NCBI RefSeq assembly: GCF_017592555.1
Contig: NZ_JAGFNS010000006.1
Span: 62,001 to 126,000, forward strand
Direction of reading: 5' to 3'
Length of the DNA: 64,000 bases
Source: Actinoplanes flavus
GTDB taxonomy: Bacteria > Actinomycetota > Actinomycetes > Mycobacteriales > Micromonosporaceae
The notes beneath the pieces are model-generated. The model was not told where the DNA came from and did not search any database. It saw only the letters and a list, made by a program, of their open reading frames with translations. Shown here piece after piece: positions 1-8,238 of the stretch (positions are counted from its first letter, which is position 1; the number at the start of each line of letters is the position of its first letter). The position numbers and the translations under genes are program-made.

Positions 1-147
1 CGACGGAACTGCCGGAACCACTTGGTACCAGTGTGGCACGCGCCCGTCGATAACTTCCACACACGATCAGTAGCCGGATGCCGCATCGTTCGATGCCGTT
101 GAACTGCCGGTCCGGCCGGAGATCGCGTCAGATCGGAAGGAGGAGCG

Positions 148-414
148 ATGGCAGCGAACACGTACTACGCGAGATCGGCGGCGGAACCACTGGCCGAGGC
201 ACAGCAAACTCTGGACCGGCATGTGACGTCGAGCGCGACCGGCCGTTGCCTGGAGTGCGGTTCGCTGGGGCCGTGCCGGAACCGGGAAGGTGCGGTGGCG
301 ATCTTCGCTCGGAGTCTCCGGCTGCCGATGCGTCAGCCGGGGGCAAGTCGGCCCGAGTTGATCGGCGCGGTGCGGGTTGGCGCGCCAGTGCTTGGGGCGG
401 CGAGACAGCGATGA
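148..414 (+). CDS. Small Cys-motif hypothetical protein
   Basis: An 88-residue protein of unknown function. It starts at an ATG preceded by a good ribosome binding site (AAGGAGGAGCG), which rules out longer upstream frames. The middle carries a compact C-x2-C-x5-C motif (GRCLECGSLGPC, about residues 33-44), which could be half of a zinc-binding site, followed by an Arg/Leu/Pro-rich tail. Its stop overlaps the next start (ATGA at 411-414), so it is probably the first gene of the operon that continues downstream. The product of 938-1099 has a similar Cys motif. No function can be assigned. Confidence 0.7.
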   Translation: MAANTYYARSAAEPLAEAQQTLDRHVTSSATGRCLECGSLGPCRNREGAVAIFARSLRLPMRQPGASRPELIGAVRVGAPVLGAARQR

Positions 415-941
415 GCATCCTGACCGTTGCCGAAGATACGGTGCCGCGCCACGGCTGTCCGTATGACCAGCGAGTGCGCTCTTCGAGGTACGCGGTCGCA
501 CTTGCCGCCGGCGACAAGCCCGCCGCCGTGGTGTTGGACACCGAGGCCGATCTCGGTTGGGCGCTACGGCGGTGGCTCGTCGGCATGGTGGCCTTCGACC
601 GGCGTGACAGCTGCTGGGTTTGGCTGGATCGCGATGAGAGCTGGGAAGGCCTGGTCGTCGGCGAGGCCAACGAGGATCTGACGGACCCTCGGGCCGCGGT
701 GCTGGCCCAGCAGTGGGCGGCCGGCCTGCTGCTCGAAGAGGACTCGGATGTTTTGCTTTGTGACCTGTGCTTTTGCGGCTCGTCCCCGCCGCCGCGGCTG
801 ACGGAGTGGCGGACAGTCTGGTACGCGGGGATCCGCCATTACGCGCCGTTGTTCGCCGGTACGGCGGCGTGTCATGTTCCGGTTTCGGACCTCCGCCCGG
901 CGACGGGTACGGAGTGCTGCTGCACGGAGCGCGAGAGATGA
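411..941 (+). CDS. Hypothetical protein, 176 aa
   Basis: Starts at the ATG of an ATGA overlap with the preceding gene and ends in another ATGA overlap with the next, so translational coupling is likely. The frame is open upstream of the ATG, but that part would be read through the preceding gene and is not credible. The protein is acidic and Trp-rich in the middle (repeated WxW-like stretches around residues 48-85) and has several Cys near the C-terminus (LCDLCFCG and CCC). No membrane segment or known catalytic motif is seen and I do not recognise the family. Confidence 0.65.
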   Translation: MSILTVAEDTVPRHGCPYDQRVRSSRYAVALAAGDKPAAVVLDTEADLGWALRRWLVGMVAFDRRDSCWVWLDRDESWEGLVVGEANEDLTDPRAAVLAQQWAAGLLLEEDSDVLLCDLCFCGSSPPPRLTEWRTVWYAGIRHYAPLFAGTAACHVPVSDLRPATGTECCCTERER

Positions 942-1099
942 CCGGGGAGGAAGCTGACCTGGAGGCAGGAACGCCGCTGCATCTCGCTGTACGTCCGGGC
1001 GGGGCCTGCCGCGCCTGCCGGGACCCTTGGCCCTGCGACGTGCAGCGGACAACCCTGGCCCGGGAGTACCGGCATGCCCGTACCTCGCTGCTGGTCTAA
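938..1099 (+). CDS. Small Cys-motif protein, 53 aa
   Basis: A 53-residue protein whose ATG overlaps the stop of the gene before it. It has a C-x2-C-x4-C motif (ACRACRDPWPC, residues 23-33) resembling the one in the 88-residue protein at 148-414. Together these suggest two small metal-binding or adaptor proteins encoded by one operon. Function is unknown. The start rests on the overlap and on the absence of a better start in frame. Confidence 0.55.
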   Translation: MTGEEADLEAGTPLHLAVRPGGACRACRDPWPCDVQRTTLAREYRHARTSLLV

Positions 1100-1111
1100 C
1101 TCGCCCTCCGC

Positions 1112-1255
1112 ATGATCGACGCGATGGAACACACGCCAGCCACTGAAGCGGGCCATCTGTACGGGCGGTACCTCGGCTGGGTGCCATCGGCAGACGACTG
1201 GAACGGTTCGCTGCCCGCTGTTGAAGACGCCCGTCACGGAGCCCGCGCCGCGTGA
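1112..1255 (+). CDS. Possible small protein, 47 aa
   Basis: A short open frame (MIDAMEHTPATEAGHLYGRY at the start) lying between the Cys-motif protein and the 2OG oxygenase gene, same strand, 12 bases after the previous stop. There is no strong ribosome binding site. The aromatic composition (YLGW, DDW) is unlike random high-GC translation, which is the main reason to list it. It may be a real operon member or chance. Confidence 0.35.
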   Translation: MIDAMEHTPATEAGHLYGRYLGWVPSADDWNGSLPAVEDARHGARAA

Positions 1256-1397
1256 CGGGAGCCGACGCGGGCGTGGCCAGCCCTTCCCCCTGTGGACGGT
1301 CACGCCCGCCCGGTCAATCCCTGCTGCGGTGCCGCTGTATCGAGCGGACCGCTGCCTTCATTCCGATCCAACTTCGGTTCCTGGAAGGAAGTCACTC

Positions 1398-2240
1398 ATG
1401 ACCAGCACCTTCATGAACCCGACCACGCTGCCGGCCGACGTCGCGGCCCTCCGGCGACTCGACTCCGGATTGATGGAACGGCTGCGCCACGAGGCGTTGA
1501 CCGTGCCGCAGGACTGGGTCGTGGAGTACGGCGACTACCAGAACGGCGGCTGGCACACGTTGTCGCTGCTCAACGACTCCGGCGACCCGCGCGACGTCAC
1601 GATCCGGGACTGTCCCCAACCGCAGCCCACGGCCCTCCTCGAACGGATGCGCGCCGTGCAGGAGTTGATCGCCGAGCTGGGCGTGCGGGTCATGTGGGCG
1701 CGGTTGGCGCGCCTGGACGCGGGCGCGTTCCTGTGGGAGCACCGCGATTACGGCGAGTTGACCACGACCGAGCGGCACCGCCTGCACGTGCCGCTGGTGA
1801 CCAACTCCTCGGCCTACCTCGTGCTGGGCGGCACGAAGGTGCACATGAGCGTGGGCCGGGTGTGGCGGCTGACACCGACGAGCCCGCACGGCGTATGCAA
1901 TCGGTACGGACCGTCACGAGTCCACCTGATCATCGACTGCTACGCCGACGACGCATTCGCGTCGCTCAACCACAGCGAGGCACCCGACCCGGGCACCGCC
2001 GAACGGCTGCCCGAGCCCGAACAGGCCCAGCTCGATGAGGCAGTCGCGATAGCGACCGGCCTGGCGGAATTGGGTTACGACCATGCCGCCGAAACGACGT
2101 TGCTGGAGCTCTTCTACCAGTACGCGATGCCGGAAGGCCGGGCCTACGACCTCATCACCGGCATGTACACCGCTCTGCGCCGCGACGACGACGCCCGACG
2201 GTGGCACGCCAAGAAGGCCGTGATGCTCGGCCACGCGTGA
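1398..2240 (+). CDS. Aspartyl/asparaginyl beta-hydroxylase-like 2OG-Fe(II) oxygenase
   Basis: A 280-residue protein resembling the aspartyl/asparaginyl beta-hydroxylase family, which hydroxylates Asp/Asn side chains or free amino acids using iron, oxygen and 2-oxoglutarate. Visible motifs are the metal pair H115-x-D117 (WEHRDYGE), the distal histidine in SPHGVCNRY (H164) and the Arg of SRVHLIIDCY (R174), which in the family contacts 2-oxoglutarate. A helical C-terminal tail of about 100 residues follows. The ATG at 1398 has a close GGAAGG; the frame is open upstream to 1221, but that part overlaps another small gene and looks non-coding. It sits at the head of a tight run of nucleotide-handling enzymes, so its substrate may be an amino acid joined to, or activated by, that pathway. 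Substrate unknown. Confidence 0.75.
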   Translation: MTSTFMNPTTLPADVAALRRLDSGLMERLRHEALTVPQDWVVEYGDYQNGGWHTLSLLNDSGDPRDVTIRDCPQPQPTALLERMRAVQELIAELGVRVMWARLARLDAGAFLWEHRDYGELTTTERHRLHVPLVTNSSAYLVLGGTKVHMSVGRVWRLTPTSPHGVCNRYGPSRVHLIIDCYADDAFASLNHSEAPDPGTAERLPEPEQAQLDEAVAIATGLAELGYDHAAETTLLELFYQYAMPEGRAYDLITGMYTALRRDDDARRWHAKKAVMLGHA

Positions 2241-2285
2241 CCGCTTCGCCGCAAACCTTTCCGTTCGATCTCCAGGAGGCTCGCT

Positions 2286-3155
2286 GTGAGTACCCACTTG
2301 CTCGACGACGTCGCCGCGGTCAACCTGCCGCGCCAATTCGGACTGCTACAGAAGGCGATCGGCGTGATCAGCCGTAGCCAGGCCGTGCACTCGCTGCACG
2401 TACGCGGCTCCCTCGCGGCCGGCACGGCCGACCGGCTCTCCGACCTCGACTTCATCGTCGCGGTCCACGACCCCAGCTTCGGCCCGTTCCTGAGAATCAT
2501 CGACACCCTGATGAGCACCGAACTCGGCGCGCTGTTGCCGGGCTGGCGAGACACGATCGTCGCCCGCATGGGCGGCCTCGGTTACGTCTTCCTCGTCCCA
2601 CACGAGGGCGCCCTGCACCAGATCGACCTGTACGCCGTGCCGGTCTCACGGCTGGACACCGTGCTAGCCCGCACCAAGGCGATGCCGGTTTACCAGGCCG
2701 AAGGCGAACACCGCGGACGCAACAGCCAACAGGTCGACTGGCTCATCAACAGCACCCTCGATCGACCCTGCACCGCCCAGGAACTGCTCGTGGAGATCTT
2801 GGTGCTGGGGCACATGATCGACAAACGGATCGCGCGGGGGCAGCGCTACGTCGCGTACGCGGAAATGTTCGCCCTGCACACCGCCGCGAAGAACCTCATC
2901 AAGACGGCGCTCGCGCCCGGATCGGCCTTCTACGGCTGGTACCACCTCGTGGAGGAGATCGGCGCCACGCCGATCGGCCGACAGTGCCTCGCCGATCTCG
3001 ACCGTCTGATCTCGGGCCAACCGGTCCCGGACGCCTACGACTTGACGGCTGCGCTGACCATCACCCTGGAGCTAGGGGAACGCGCCGTTCCGGAGGCCGT
3101 CGCCGCGCTGCGTCCGGCGATCACCGCCTACTGGCACTACCTGGAGCAGATGTGA
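2286..3155 (+). CDS. Nucleotidyltransferase-fold protein
   Basis: A 289-residue protein with the DNA polymerase-beta-like nucleotidyltransferase signature GS-x10-DLD (G41-S42, D53 and D55 in DRLSDLDF). This fold moves a nucleoside monophosphate to a small molecule, protein or RNA; aminoglycoside adenylyltransferases and MNT-type antitoxins are relatives. The C-terminal half is helical, as in stand-alone small-molecule adenylyltransferases. It starts at GTG behind CAGGAGG and overlaps the next gene by 4 bases. The substrate cannot be read from sequence. Its location between an oxygenase and a LOG protein suggests biosynthesis or modification rather than simple drug resistance, but resistance is not excluded. 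Confidence 0.75.
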   Translation: MSTHLLDDVAAVNLPRQFGLLQKAIGVISRSQAVHSLHVRGSLAAGTADRLSDLDFIVAVHDPSFGPFLRIIDTLMSTELGALLPGWRDTIVARMGGLGYVFLVPHEGALHQIDLYAVPVSRLDTVLARTKAMPVYQAEGEHRGRNSQQVDWLINSTLDRPCTAQELLVEILVLGHMIDKRIARGQRYVAYAEMFALHTAAKNLIKTALAPGSAFYGWYHLVEEIGATPIGRQCLADLDRLISGQPVPDAYDLTAALTITLELGERAVPEAVAALRPAITAYWHYLEQM

Positions 3156-3709
3156 GAGCCCCCAGCGGCACAGCGGTGTTCTTCGGAGGTTGCGTTCCGG
3201 CTTCCCCGCGCGAGGAACACCTCGCTCACGACATCGGCGTCCTGCTCGCCGAGTACGGCTTCACCCTGTGGCACGGTGGCTACAACGGGCTGATGGAACA
3301 CGCGGCGAAAGGGGCCGCCGAGCACGGTGCGCCGGTCGTAGCGGTCAGTGTCCAGAACATGCCGTGGGGCAGCTTCAACCCGCACGTCACCGACACGATT
3401 CTGCTGCCCACCATGGGTGCACGCATGCACACCTTCCTCGACGCGGCGGACGTCATCGTCGCCATGGGCGGAGGTATCGGAACACTGCACGAACTGACCG
3501 CCGCCCTCTGGTACGCGGGCAACATCCGCCCGGTCCCCGTGGTGATCGCCGGCGCGACCGCGAGCCGGCTGATCAGCTTCCTGCGGAAAGAGCGCTGGGT
3601 GTACGAGTCACCGACCCGCCCACTGAGCTTCCTACACAGGATCGACCGGGCAACCGATCTGATCCCCTTCATCACCGCTTCCCATGACGCTCACCGGAGC
3701 AAGTCGTGA
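3152..3709 (+). CDS. LOG-family (lysine decarboxylase-like) Rossmann protein
   Basis: A 185-residue protein resembling the LOG family, whose characterised members hydrolyse nucleoside 5'-monophosphates to base and ribose 5-phosphate (cytokinin-activating in plants and some actinomycetes). Family landmarks: GGYNGLM near residues 42-48, MGARMHTFLDAAD at 88-100 (the catalytic Arg region) and MGGGIGTLHE at 105-114, matching PGGxGTxxE except that the first Pro is Met-Gly here. The GTG start overlaps the previous stop (GTGA) and its own stop overlaps the next GTG, so translation is coupled. Its neighbours, a phosphoribosyltransferase and a HAD phosphatase, fit handling of a base or nucleotide. The exact substrate is unknown. 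Confidence 0.78.
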   Translation: MRAPSGTAVFFGGCVPASPREEHLAHDIGVLLAEYGFTLWHGGYNGLMEHAAKGAAEHGAPVVAVSVQNMPWGSFNPHVTDTILLPTMGARMHTFLDAADVIVAMGGGIGTLHELTAALWYAGNIRPVPVVIAGATASRLISFLRKERWVYESPTRPLSFLHRIDRATDLIPFITASHDAHRSKS

Positions 3710-4233
3710 CGGCGCTGGCACAGCGAGTCCTCGCCGTCGGCACGATGAACGGCCCCTATGTGCTGCCCACCGGGAGAACCCTGGACTTCTACTTCGACGA
3801 ATATCGCGTCGTAGCGGATCCAGCACTTCTGGCAGAGACAGGTAAGGCCCTCGCTCGCCTGCTGCCGCCGCGCATCGACGTGATCGCCGGGCTGGAGCTG
3901 GGCGGCGTACCGTTCGCGCTCGCCGTTTCCGCAGCCACTGGCCTACCGACAGCCCTCGTCCGAAAGGTGGCCAAGCCCTACGGAGCCCGACTGCAAGTCG
4001 AGGGCCAACCGCCTCCGGGCGCGCGGGTAGCGATGGTCGATGACGTGATCCGATCCGGACGGCAGATCACGATCGCCGCGACAGCGCTAAGGCAGGCCGG
4101 TAGCGATCCGGTGACGGCGCTGGCCCTCCTGATCCGGCCGGGCAACGCCAAGGCGCTACTCAACAGCCAAGGCATAGCCGTGGCAGGTGTCATCGACGAC
4201 AGCCCGGTTCCGCTGAGGCTGGGGCAACCATGA
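3706..4233 (+). CDS. Orotate phosphoribosyltransferase-like protein
   Basis: A 175-residue type I phosphoribosyltransferase. The PRPP-binding loop is RVAMVDDVIRSGRQ (residues 107-120) and the VRKVAKPYG segment (85-93) matches the RK-x2-K-x-G element of orotate phosphoribosyltransferases. Housekeeping PyrE joins orotate to PRPP in pyrimidine synthesis; here, inside an accessory operon with no other pyr genes, a modified base is equally possible. It starts at GTG in a GTGA overlap with the LOG gene and ends in an ATGA overlap with the HAD gene. Together with LOG it could exchange the base on a nucleotide. Confidence 0.8.
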   Translation: MTALAQRVLAVGTMNGPYVLPTGRTLDFYFDEYRVVADPALLAETGKALARLLPPRIDVIAGLELGGVPFALAVSAATGLPTALVRKVAKPYGARLQVEGQPPPGARVAMVDDVIRSGRQITIAATALRQAGSDPVTALALLIRPGNAKALLNSQGIAVAGVIDDSPVPLRLGQP

Positions 4234-4928
4234 TCCATGCGGTGCTCTACGACCTCGACGGCGTCATCGTGGACAGCAAGTCCACCGTCGTGGAAACGCT
4301 ATGTGAGGTGGCTGGCATCGCGCTCGGAACATTGCCACCACCGGAGAAGGTCCGTCGCCTGGCCTATCTGCCGCCGGTGCAGGTACTTGCCGAATTGGGC
4401 GTCGCTGACGCCGCCAAGGTGTTCGACGCCCACTTCGATACCGCGTACGCCGGGCACGCCCGTAAGTCACGGCTCGTCGCCGGGATGACGGCCGCGATGT
4501 GGCGTGTCCGGATGTCCGGACGCAGGCAGGCCATCGTCACCATGCAACGCCGCCACCGGCTCAACCTCCTTCCGTTGGGTGAGGTGCGCGACCTGATCGA
4601 CACGATCGTGTGTTTCGAGGACGCCACGCCCAAACCCGCACCCGATCCGCTCTGGCTCGCACTCGACCGGCTGCAAATAGCTCCGGACCAGGCGTGCTTC
4701 ATCGGGGACACCGCTTCCGACATACGAGCCGGAAGAGCGGCAGGTGTGACCGCGTACGGTGCGGCCTGGGGCTACCAAGACGCGGCTGCCCTGGTCGCAG
4801 CGAGCGCGGATGGGTTGCTCACCGAGCCCGCAGATGTCGTCGGTCTGGTCCTGGGCGAGCGGTCCGTCACAGTAGGCTACGATTCCAGCGCGACAGGTAT
4901 GACCGTGCGCTCCGGCAGCAGCCCGTGA
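4230..4928 (+). CDS. HAD-superfamily hydrolase
   Basis: A 232-residue HAD hydrolase of the phosphoglycolate phosphatase/beta-phosphoglucomutase type. All four motifs are visible: DLDG with nucleophile D8 and acid D10, a Thr in AIVTM (about residue 104), Lys in PKPAPDP (K135) and GDTASD (D160, D164). A helical cap lies between motifs I and II. Such enzymes remove phosphate from nucleotides or sugar phosphates. Its ATG overlaps the phosphoribosyltransferase stop, making it the last gene of the overlapping run before a 283-base gap and alaS. The last 20 or so residues have no obvious fold. Confidence 0.8.
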   Translation: MIHAVLYDLDGVIVDSKSTVVETLCEVAGIALGTLPPPEKVRRLAYLPPVQVLAELGVADAAKVFDAHFDTAYAGHARKSRLVAGMTAAMWRVRMSGRRQAIVTMQRRHRLNLLPLGEVRDLIDTIVCFEDATPKPAPDPLWLALDRLQIAPDQACFIGDTASDIRAGRAAGVTAYGAAWGYQDAAALVAASADGLLTEPADVVGLVLGERSVTVGYDSSATGMTVRSGSSP

Positions 4929-5008
4929 GCGGCGGCATCACCGTAGATCGGAAGCAGGGCAGGCATGGGAATGGTGGGGCGGCGAGCTAGCCGCGCCGAG
5001 CTGGGGAA

Positions 5009-5025
5009 CGAGGACCGCGTCCTCG
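5009..5025 (+). terminator. Hairpin in the leader before alaS
   Basis: A perfect 7-bp inverted repeat (CGAGGAC / GTCCTCG, 3-base loop) about 80 bases after the HAD gene in the 283-base space before alaS. There is no T run. It may be a terminator or attenuator, or part of a structured leader. The loop and right arm contain ACCGCG, a fragment of the T-box consensus, but the rest of that consensus is not evident. Confidence 0.3.
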
Positions 5026-5211
5026 CCTGACCCCCTCGGCCCGGCTCGGCGTGACCAGAAACCCGCTTCCCACCGCTGTTTTCCTGTGCGAACCCGCCTG
5101 GACGGACACCGGCGAGGACCCCACACCATCCTTTCGCGTGCCCTGCACGTGATCTGCGGTGGTGTGGGGCGCCAGGTGCGTTCGCCACCTCATCACCTGT
5201 GAGGCTCTGCC

Positions 5212-7881
5212 ATGCGTTCCGCCGACATCCGCAAGATCTTCTTCGAATACTTCACCAGCCGCGGCCATACCCGCGTCCCGTCCAGCTCGCTCGTCCCGGA
5301 CGACCCGACGCTGCTTCTGGCCAACGCGGGCATGAACCAGTTCAAGCCGTACTTCCTCGGCGAGGTGCCGCCGCCGTATCCGCGCGCCACCAGCGTGCAG
5401 AAATGCGCCCGAACCTCCGACATCGACAATGTCGGCAGGACCACCCGGCACGCCACGTTCTTCGAGATGCTCGGCAACTTCTCCTTCGGCGACTATTTCA
5501 AAGCCGACGCCATCCGGTACGCCTGGGAGCTGCTCACGGAGCACTACCGCCTCGACCCCGAAAAGCTATGGATCACCGTCTACCAGGACGACGACGAAGC
5601 CATCGAACTCTGGCGACAGGTCGGTGTCCCCGCCGAACGGATCCAGCGCCTCGGCATGGACGACAACTTCTGGTCCATGGGCGTACCCGGGCCGTGCGGA
5701 CCGTGCTCGGAGGTCTGCTACGACCGAGGGCCCGCGTTCGGTCCGGCCGGCGGCCCGGAGGCCAACGGCGAGCGCTACCTGGAGATCTGGAACCTCGTCT
5801 TCATGCAGAACCTGCGCGGTGAAAGCGCCGGCGGCGGCAAGGGCGACTTCCCGATCTTAGGCGAACTGCCCAACAAGAGCATCGACACCGGCCTCGGCCT
5901 CGACCGCATCGCCGCGATCCTGCAAGGCGTGGACACCGTCTGCGAGACCGACCTGCTCGCGCCCACCCTGGCAACGGTAGAACGCCTGGCCGGACGCCGC
6001 TTCCCCGGCCGCAACGGCAGCGACGAATCGGTCTCATTCCAGGTCGTCACCGAACACGCCCGCTCCACCGCGTTCCTGATCGCCGACGGCGTGCTCCCCT
6101 CCAACGAGGGCCGCGGCTACGTGCTCCGCCGCCTGATGCGCCGGGCGATCCGCCATGCGCGTTCCCTCGGCATCGACCGGCCCGTCCTGGCCGAAGTCGT
6201 CGGCAGCGTCATCGACAACCTCGGCACCGACTGGCCCGACCTGCGCAACCAACGCGAACTGATCACCGCCGTGGTCAGCCGAGAAGAGGAGACCTTCGGC
6301 GTGACCCTGCGCCAGGGCACCCGGCTACTCGAAGCCGCGATCACGCGCACTCGCACCAGCGGCGGTACCCGGCTCGCCGGAGAGACGGCGTTCGAACTGC
6401 ACGACACGTACGGCTTCCCCATCGAACTCACCCTCGAAGCGGCCCAGGCCGCCGGCCTCACCGTCGACGAAGACCGCTACGCCGCGCTCTTGGAGGAACA
6501 ACGACGCCGGGCGAAGAAGAGTGGCAAGGCCCAGACCGCGGCCGCGATGCGCCGCCAAGACGCCTACCGCGCGATCCTCGCCCAGCACGGCCGCACCGAC
6601 TTCGTCGGCTACACCGCCACCACCGCAGACACCGAACTCATCGCACTGCTCGCCGACGGCGAACCACTCCCGGTGGCGTACGAGGGCCAACAGGTCGAGG
6701 TCATCATCAGCCGCAGCCCGTTCTACGCCGAACGCGGCGGACAGATCGGCGACACCGGAACCCTGACCACCGAAGACGGCACCACCATCGAAGTCACGGA
6801 CACCACCTACGGTCTCGACGGCTTCTACGTCCTCACCGGCCGAGTAACCACCGGCCAGGCCCGTGCCGGTCAATCGGCCCACGCCGTCGTAGACGCGGAC
6901 CGACGCGCCGCGATCGCCCGATCCCACTCAGCCACCCACGTCCTGCACGCCATGCTGCGCCGCAATCTCGGTGAACACGCTCGTCAGCAAGGCTCTCTCG
7001 TCGCCCCCGACCGACTGCGGTTCGACTTCGCCCACTTCGCGCCCGTCGACCCGGACCGTCTCCAAACCATCGGCACCATGATCAACGACTACCTACTCGC
7101 TGATCCCGTCGTACGCGTATGGCATGCGACCCGCGCCGAAGCCGAGGAAGCCGGAGCCATCGCCTTCTTCGGCGACACCTACGGCGACCTCGTCCGGATC
7201 GTCGACATCGGCGACGCCTCGCGGGAACTTTGCGGCGGCACCCACGTCGCTCACGCTACTCAAGCCGGGCCGGTACGCATCCTCGGCGAATCCTCCATCG
7301 GTGCGGGCCTACGCCGCATCGAAGCATTGACCGGCCGCGACGCACTCCAGCGAGTCGACCAAGAACGCCGCCTCCTCGACGAGGTCACCCAGTTACTCGG
7401 AAGCCGACCCGACGACCTGATCGCCACCCTGAGCAAACGACTGGCCGCGCTCGCTGAGGCCGAGAAGAGCCTGGCCGACTACCGTCGCCGGGAACTGGAG
7501 ACCGTCGCCGCCGAACTGGCCGGGAAACGTCGCAACCTCGGTCAGGGGACGCTCGTGACCGCGCACGTCAGCAATATGCCGGCTGCCGAGCTTCGCACGC
7601 TTGCCATCACCGTCGTTGACCTCCTGCCACGAGCCACTCCGGCGGGCGTCATCCTCGCCACTAACGACGACGGCAAAGCGCTTCTGGCGGCAGCGATCAA
7701 CCGCCCGCTGTTGGATCGTGGAATCCAAGCCCGCCAGTTGCTCATCGAGGCAGCCGCCACCATCGGCGGAGGAGCCGGCGGCACGGGTCCGATCGCCAGC
7801 GCAGGAGGACGTAACAGCACCGCCCTCGGCACGGCCCTCGCTCTGGCCGAGGATGCCCTCGCCGCCGTCATCGGCCCGTAA
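5212..7881 (+). CDS. alaS: Alanine--tRNA ligase (accessory-element copy)
   Basis: A full-length 889-residue alanyl-tRNA synthetase, which activates alanine with ATP and attaches it to tRNA-Ala. The N-terminal class II core is complete (ANAGMNQFKPYFLG, RATSVQKCART, DTGLGLDRIAA). The editing domain has its zinc/catalytic residues (HSATH at 572-576, CGGTH at 674-678) and the C-Ala domain ends in a Gly-rich segment (GGGAGGTG, about 852). Nothing looks missing, so it should charge and proofread. It lies on the mobile element right after the LOG/PRTase/HAD operon rather than in a housekeeping setting. It could supply Ala-tRNA or Ala-AMP to a pathway, or replace an inhibited host enzyme. Whether the chromosome has another copy cannot be seen here, though one is expected. 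Confidence 0.93.
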   Translation: MRSADIRKIFFEYFTSRGHTRVPSSSLVPDDPTLLLANAGMNQFKPYFLGEVPPPYPRATSVQKCARTSDIDNVGRTTRHATFFEMLGNFSFGDYFKADAIRYAWELLTEHYRLDPEKLWITVYQDDDEAIELWRQVGVPAERIQRLGMDDNFWSMGVPGPCGPCSEVCYDRGPAFGPAGGPEANGERYLEIWNLVFMQNLRGESAGGGKGDFPILGELPNKSIDTGLGLDRIAAILQGVDTVCETDLLAPTLATVERLAGRRFPGRNGSDESVSFQVVTEHARSTAFLIADGVLPSNEGRGYVLRRLMRRAIRHARSLGIDRPVLAEVVGSVIDNLGTDWPDLRNQRELITAVVSREEETFGVTLRQGTRLLEAAITRTRTSGGTRLAGETAFELHDTYGFPIELTLEAAQAAGLTVDEDRYAALLEEQRRRAKKSGKAQTAAAMRRQDAYRAILAQHGRTDFVGYTATTADTELIALLADGEPLPVAYEGQQVEVIISRSPFYAERGGQIGDTGTLTTEDGTTIEVTDTTYGLDGFYVLTGRVTTGQARAGQSAHAVVDADRRAAIARSHSATHVLHAMLRRNLGEHARQQGSLVAPDRLRFDFAHFAPVDPDRLQTIGTMINDYLLADPVVRVWHATRAEAEEAGAIAFFGDTYGDLVRIVDIGDASRELCGGTHVAHATQAGPVRILGESSIGAGLRRIEALTGRDALQRVDQERRLLDEVTQLLGSRPDDLIATLSKRLAALAEAEKSLADYRRRELETVAAELAGKRRNLGQGTLVTAHVSNMPAAELRTLAITVVDLLPRATPAGVILATNDDGKALLAAAINRPLLDRGIQARQLLIEAAATIGGGAGGTGPIASAGGRNSTALGTALALAEDALAAVIGP

Positions 7882-7913
7882 GCGCGAAGTCCAGCTGAAT
7901 CCGCCTCGCGATT

Positions 7914-7952
7914 GGAGGGTTCTGGCCGATGCGCCCTTGGCCAGAACTCTCC
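7914..7952 (+). terminator. Strong hairpin after alaS
   Basis: A 14-bp stem (GTTCTGGCC / GGCCAGAAC core extended by GGAG/CTCC with one G-U pair) and an 11-base loop, 33 bases after the alaS stop. No T run follows, as is common in actinomycetes. It probably ends the operon transcript. Confidence 0.6.
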
Positions 7953-8238
7953 GCCGTGCGGTGCTCCCCAAAGCCGCAGCAGCCCTAAGGAAAGTCTTTT
8001 TCGCGGCTTTCGTCATCGTACTTTCAGATGAACAAGTGAACAGCGAACGTTCGGAGAGCGCTCTCCATCGGTACTGGGTAGATGCGTGTGCTTTGTAGGC
8101 CGAGAAAGCTGCCGCCTCCGCCGCTCTCGCGGACACATAGCCGCAACATCGGTTGGACACCAACGTTCTGCGTTCCCCGCAACAGCCGGAGATACCCGAT
8201 GATGATGATGATCGATGCGCGTGAGGGGGTGATGACGA
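7953..8238. other. Intergenic stretch after alaS
   Basis: About 290 bases between the alaS hairpin and the next gene. There is a slightly A/T-richer patch near 7985-8045 that could hold a promoter for the downstream genes. A 34-codon frame opening with four Met codons near 8199 overlaps the next gene and is not credible. Nothing else is seen. Confidence 0.4.

Noticed and set aside
78..410. Upstream extension of the 411-941 gene to an ATG at 78
   Set aside because: It would read out of frame through the 148-414 gene, which has the ribosome binding site; the translation is Arg/Gly/Ser-rich and shadow-like.
1221..1397. Upstream extension of the 2OG oxygenase
   Set aside because: No ribosome binding site, no family similarity, and it overlaps another small frame; the ATG at 1398 has GGAAGG.
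4929..5211. T-box riboswitch before alaS
   Set aside because: Only ACCGCG is present; the preceding TGGN and a specifier stem could not be recognised. Kept as a finding to check, not as a feature.
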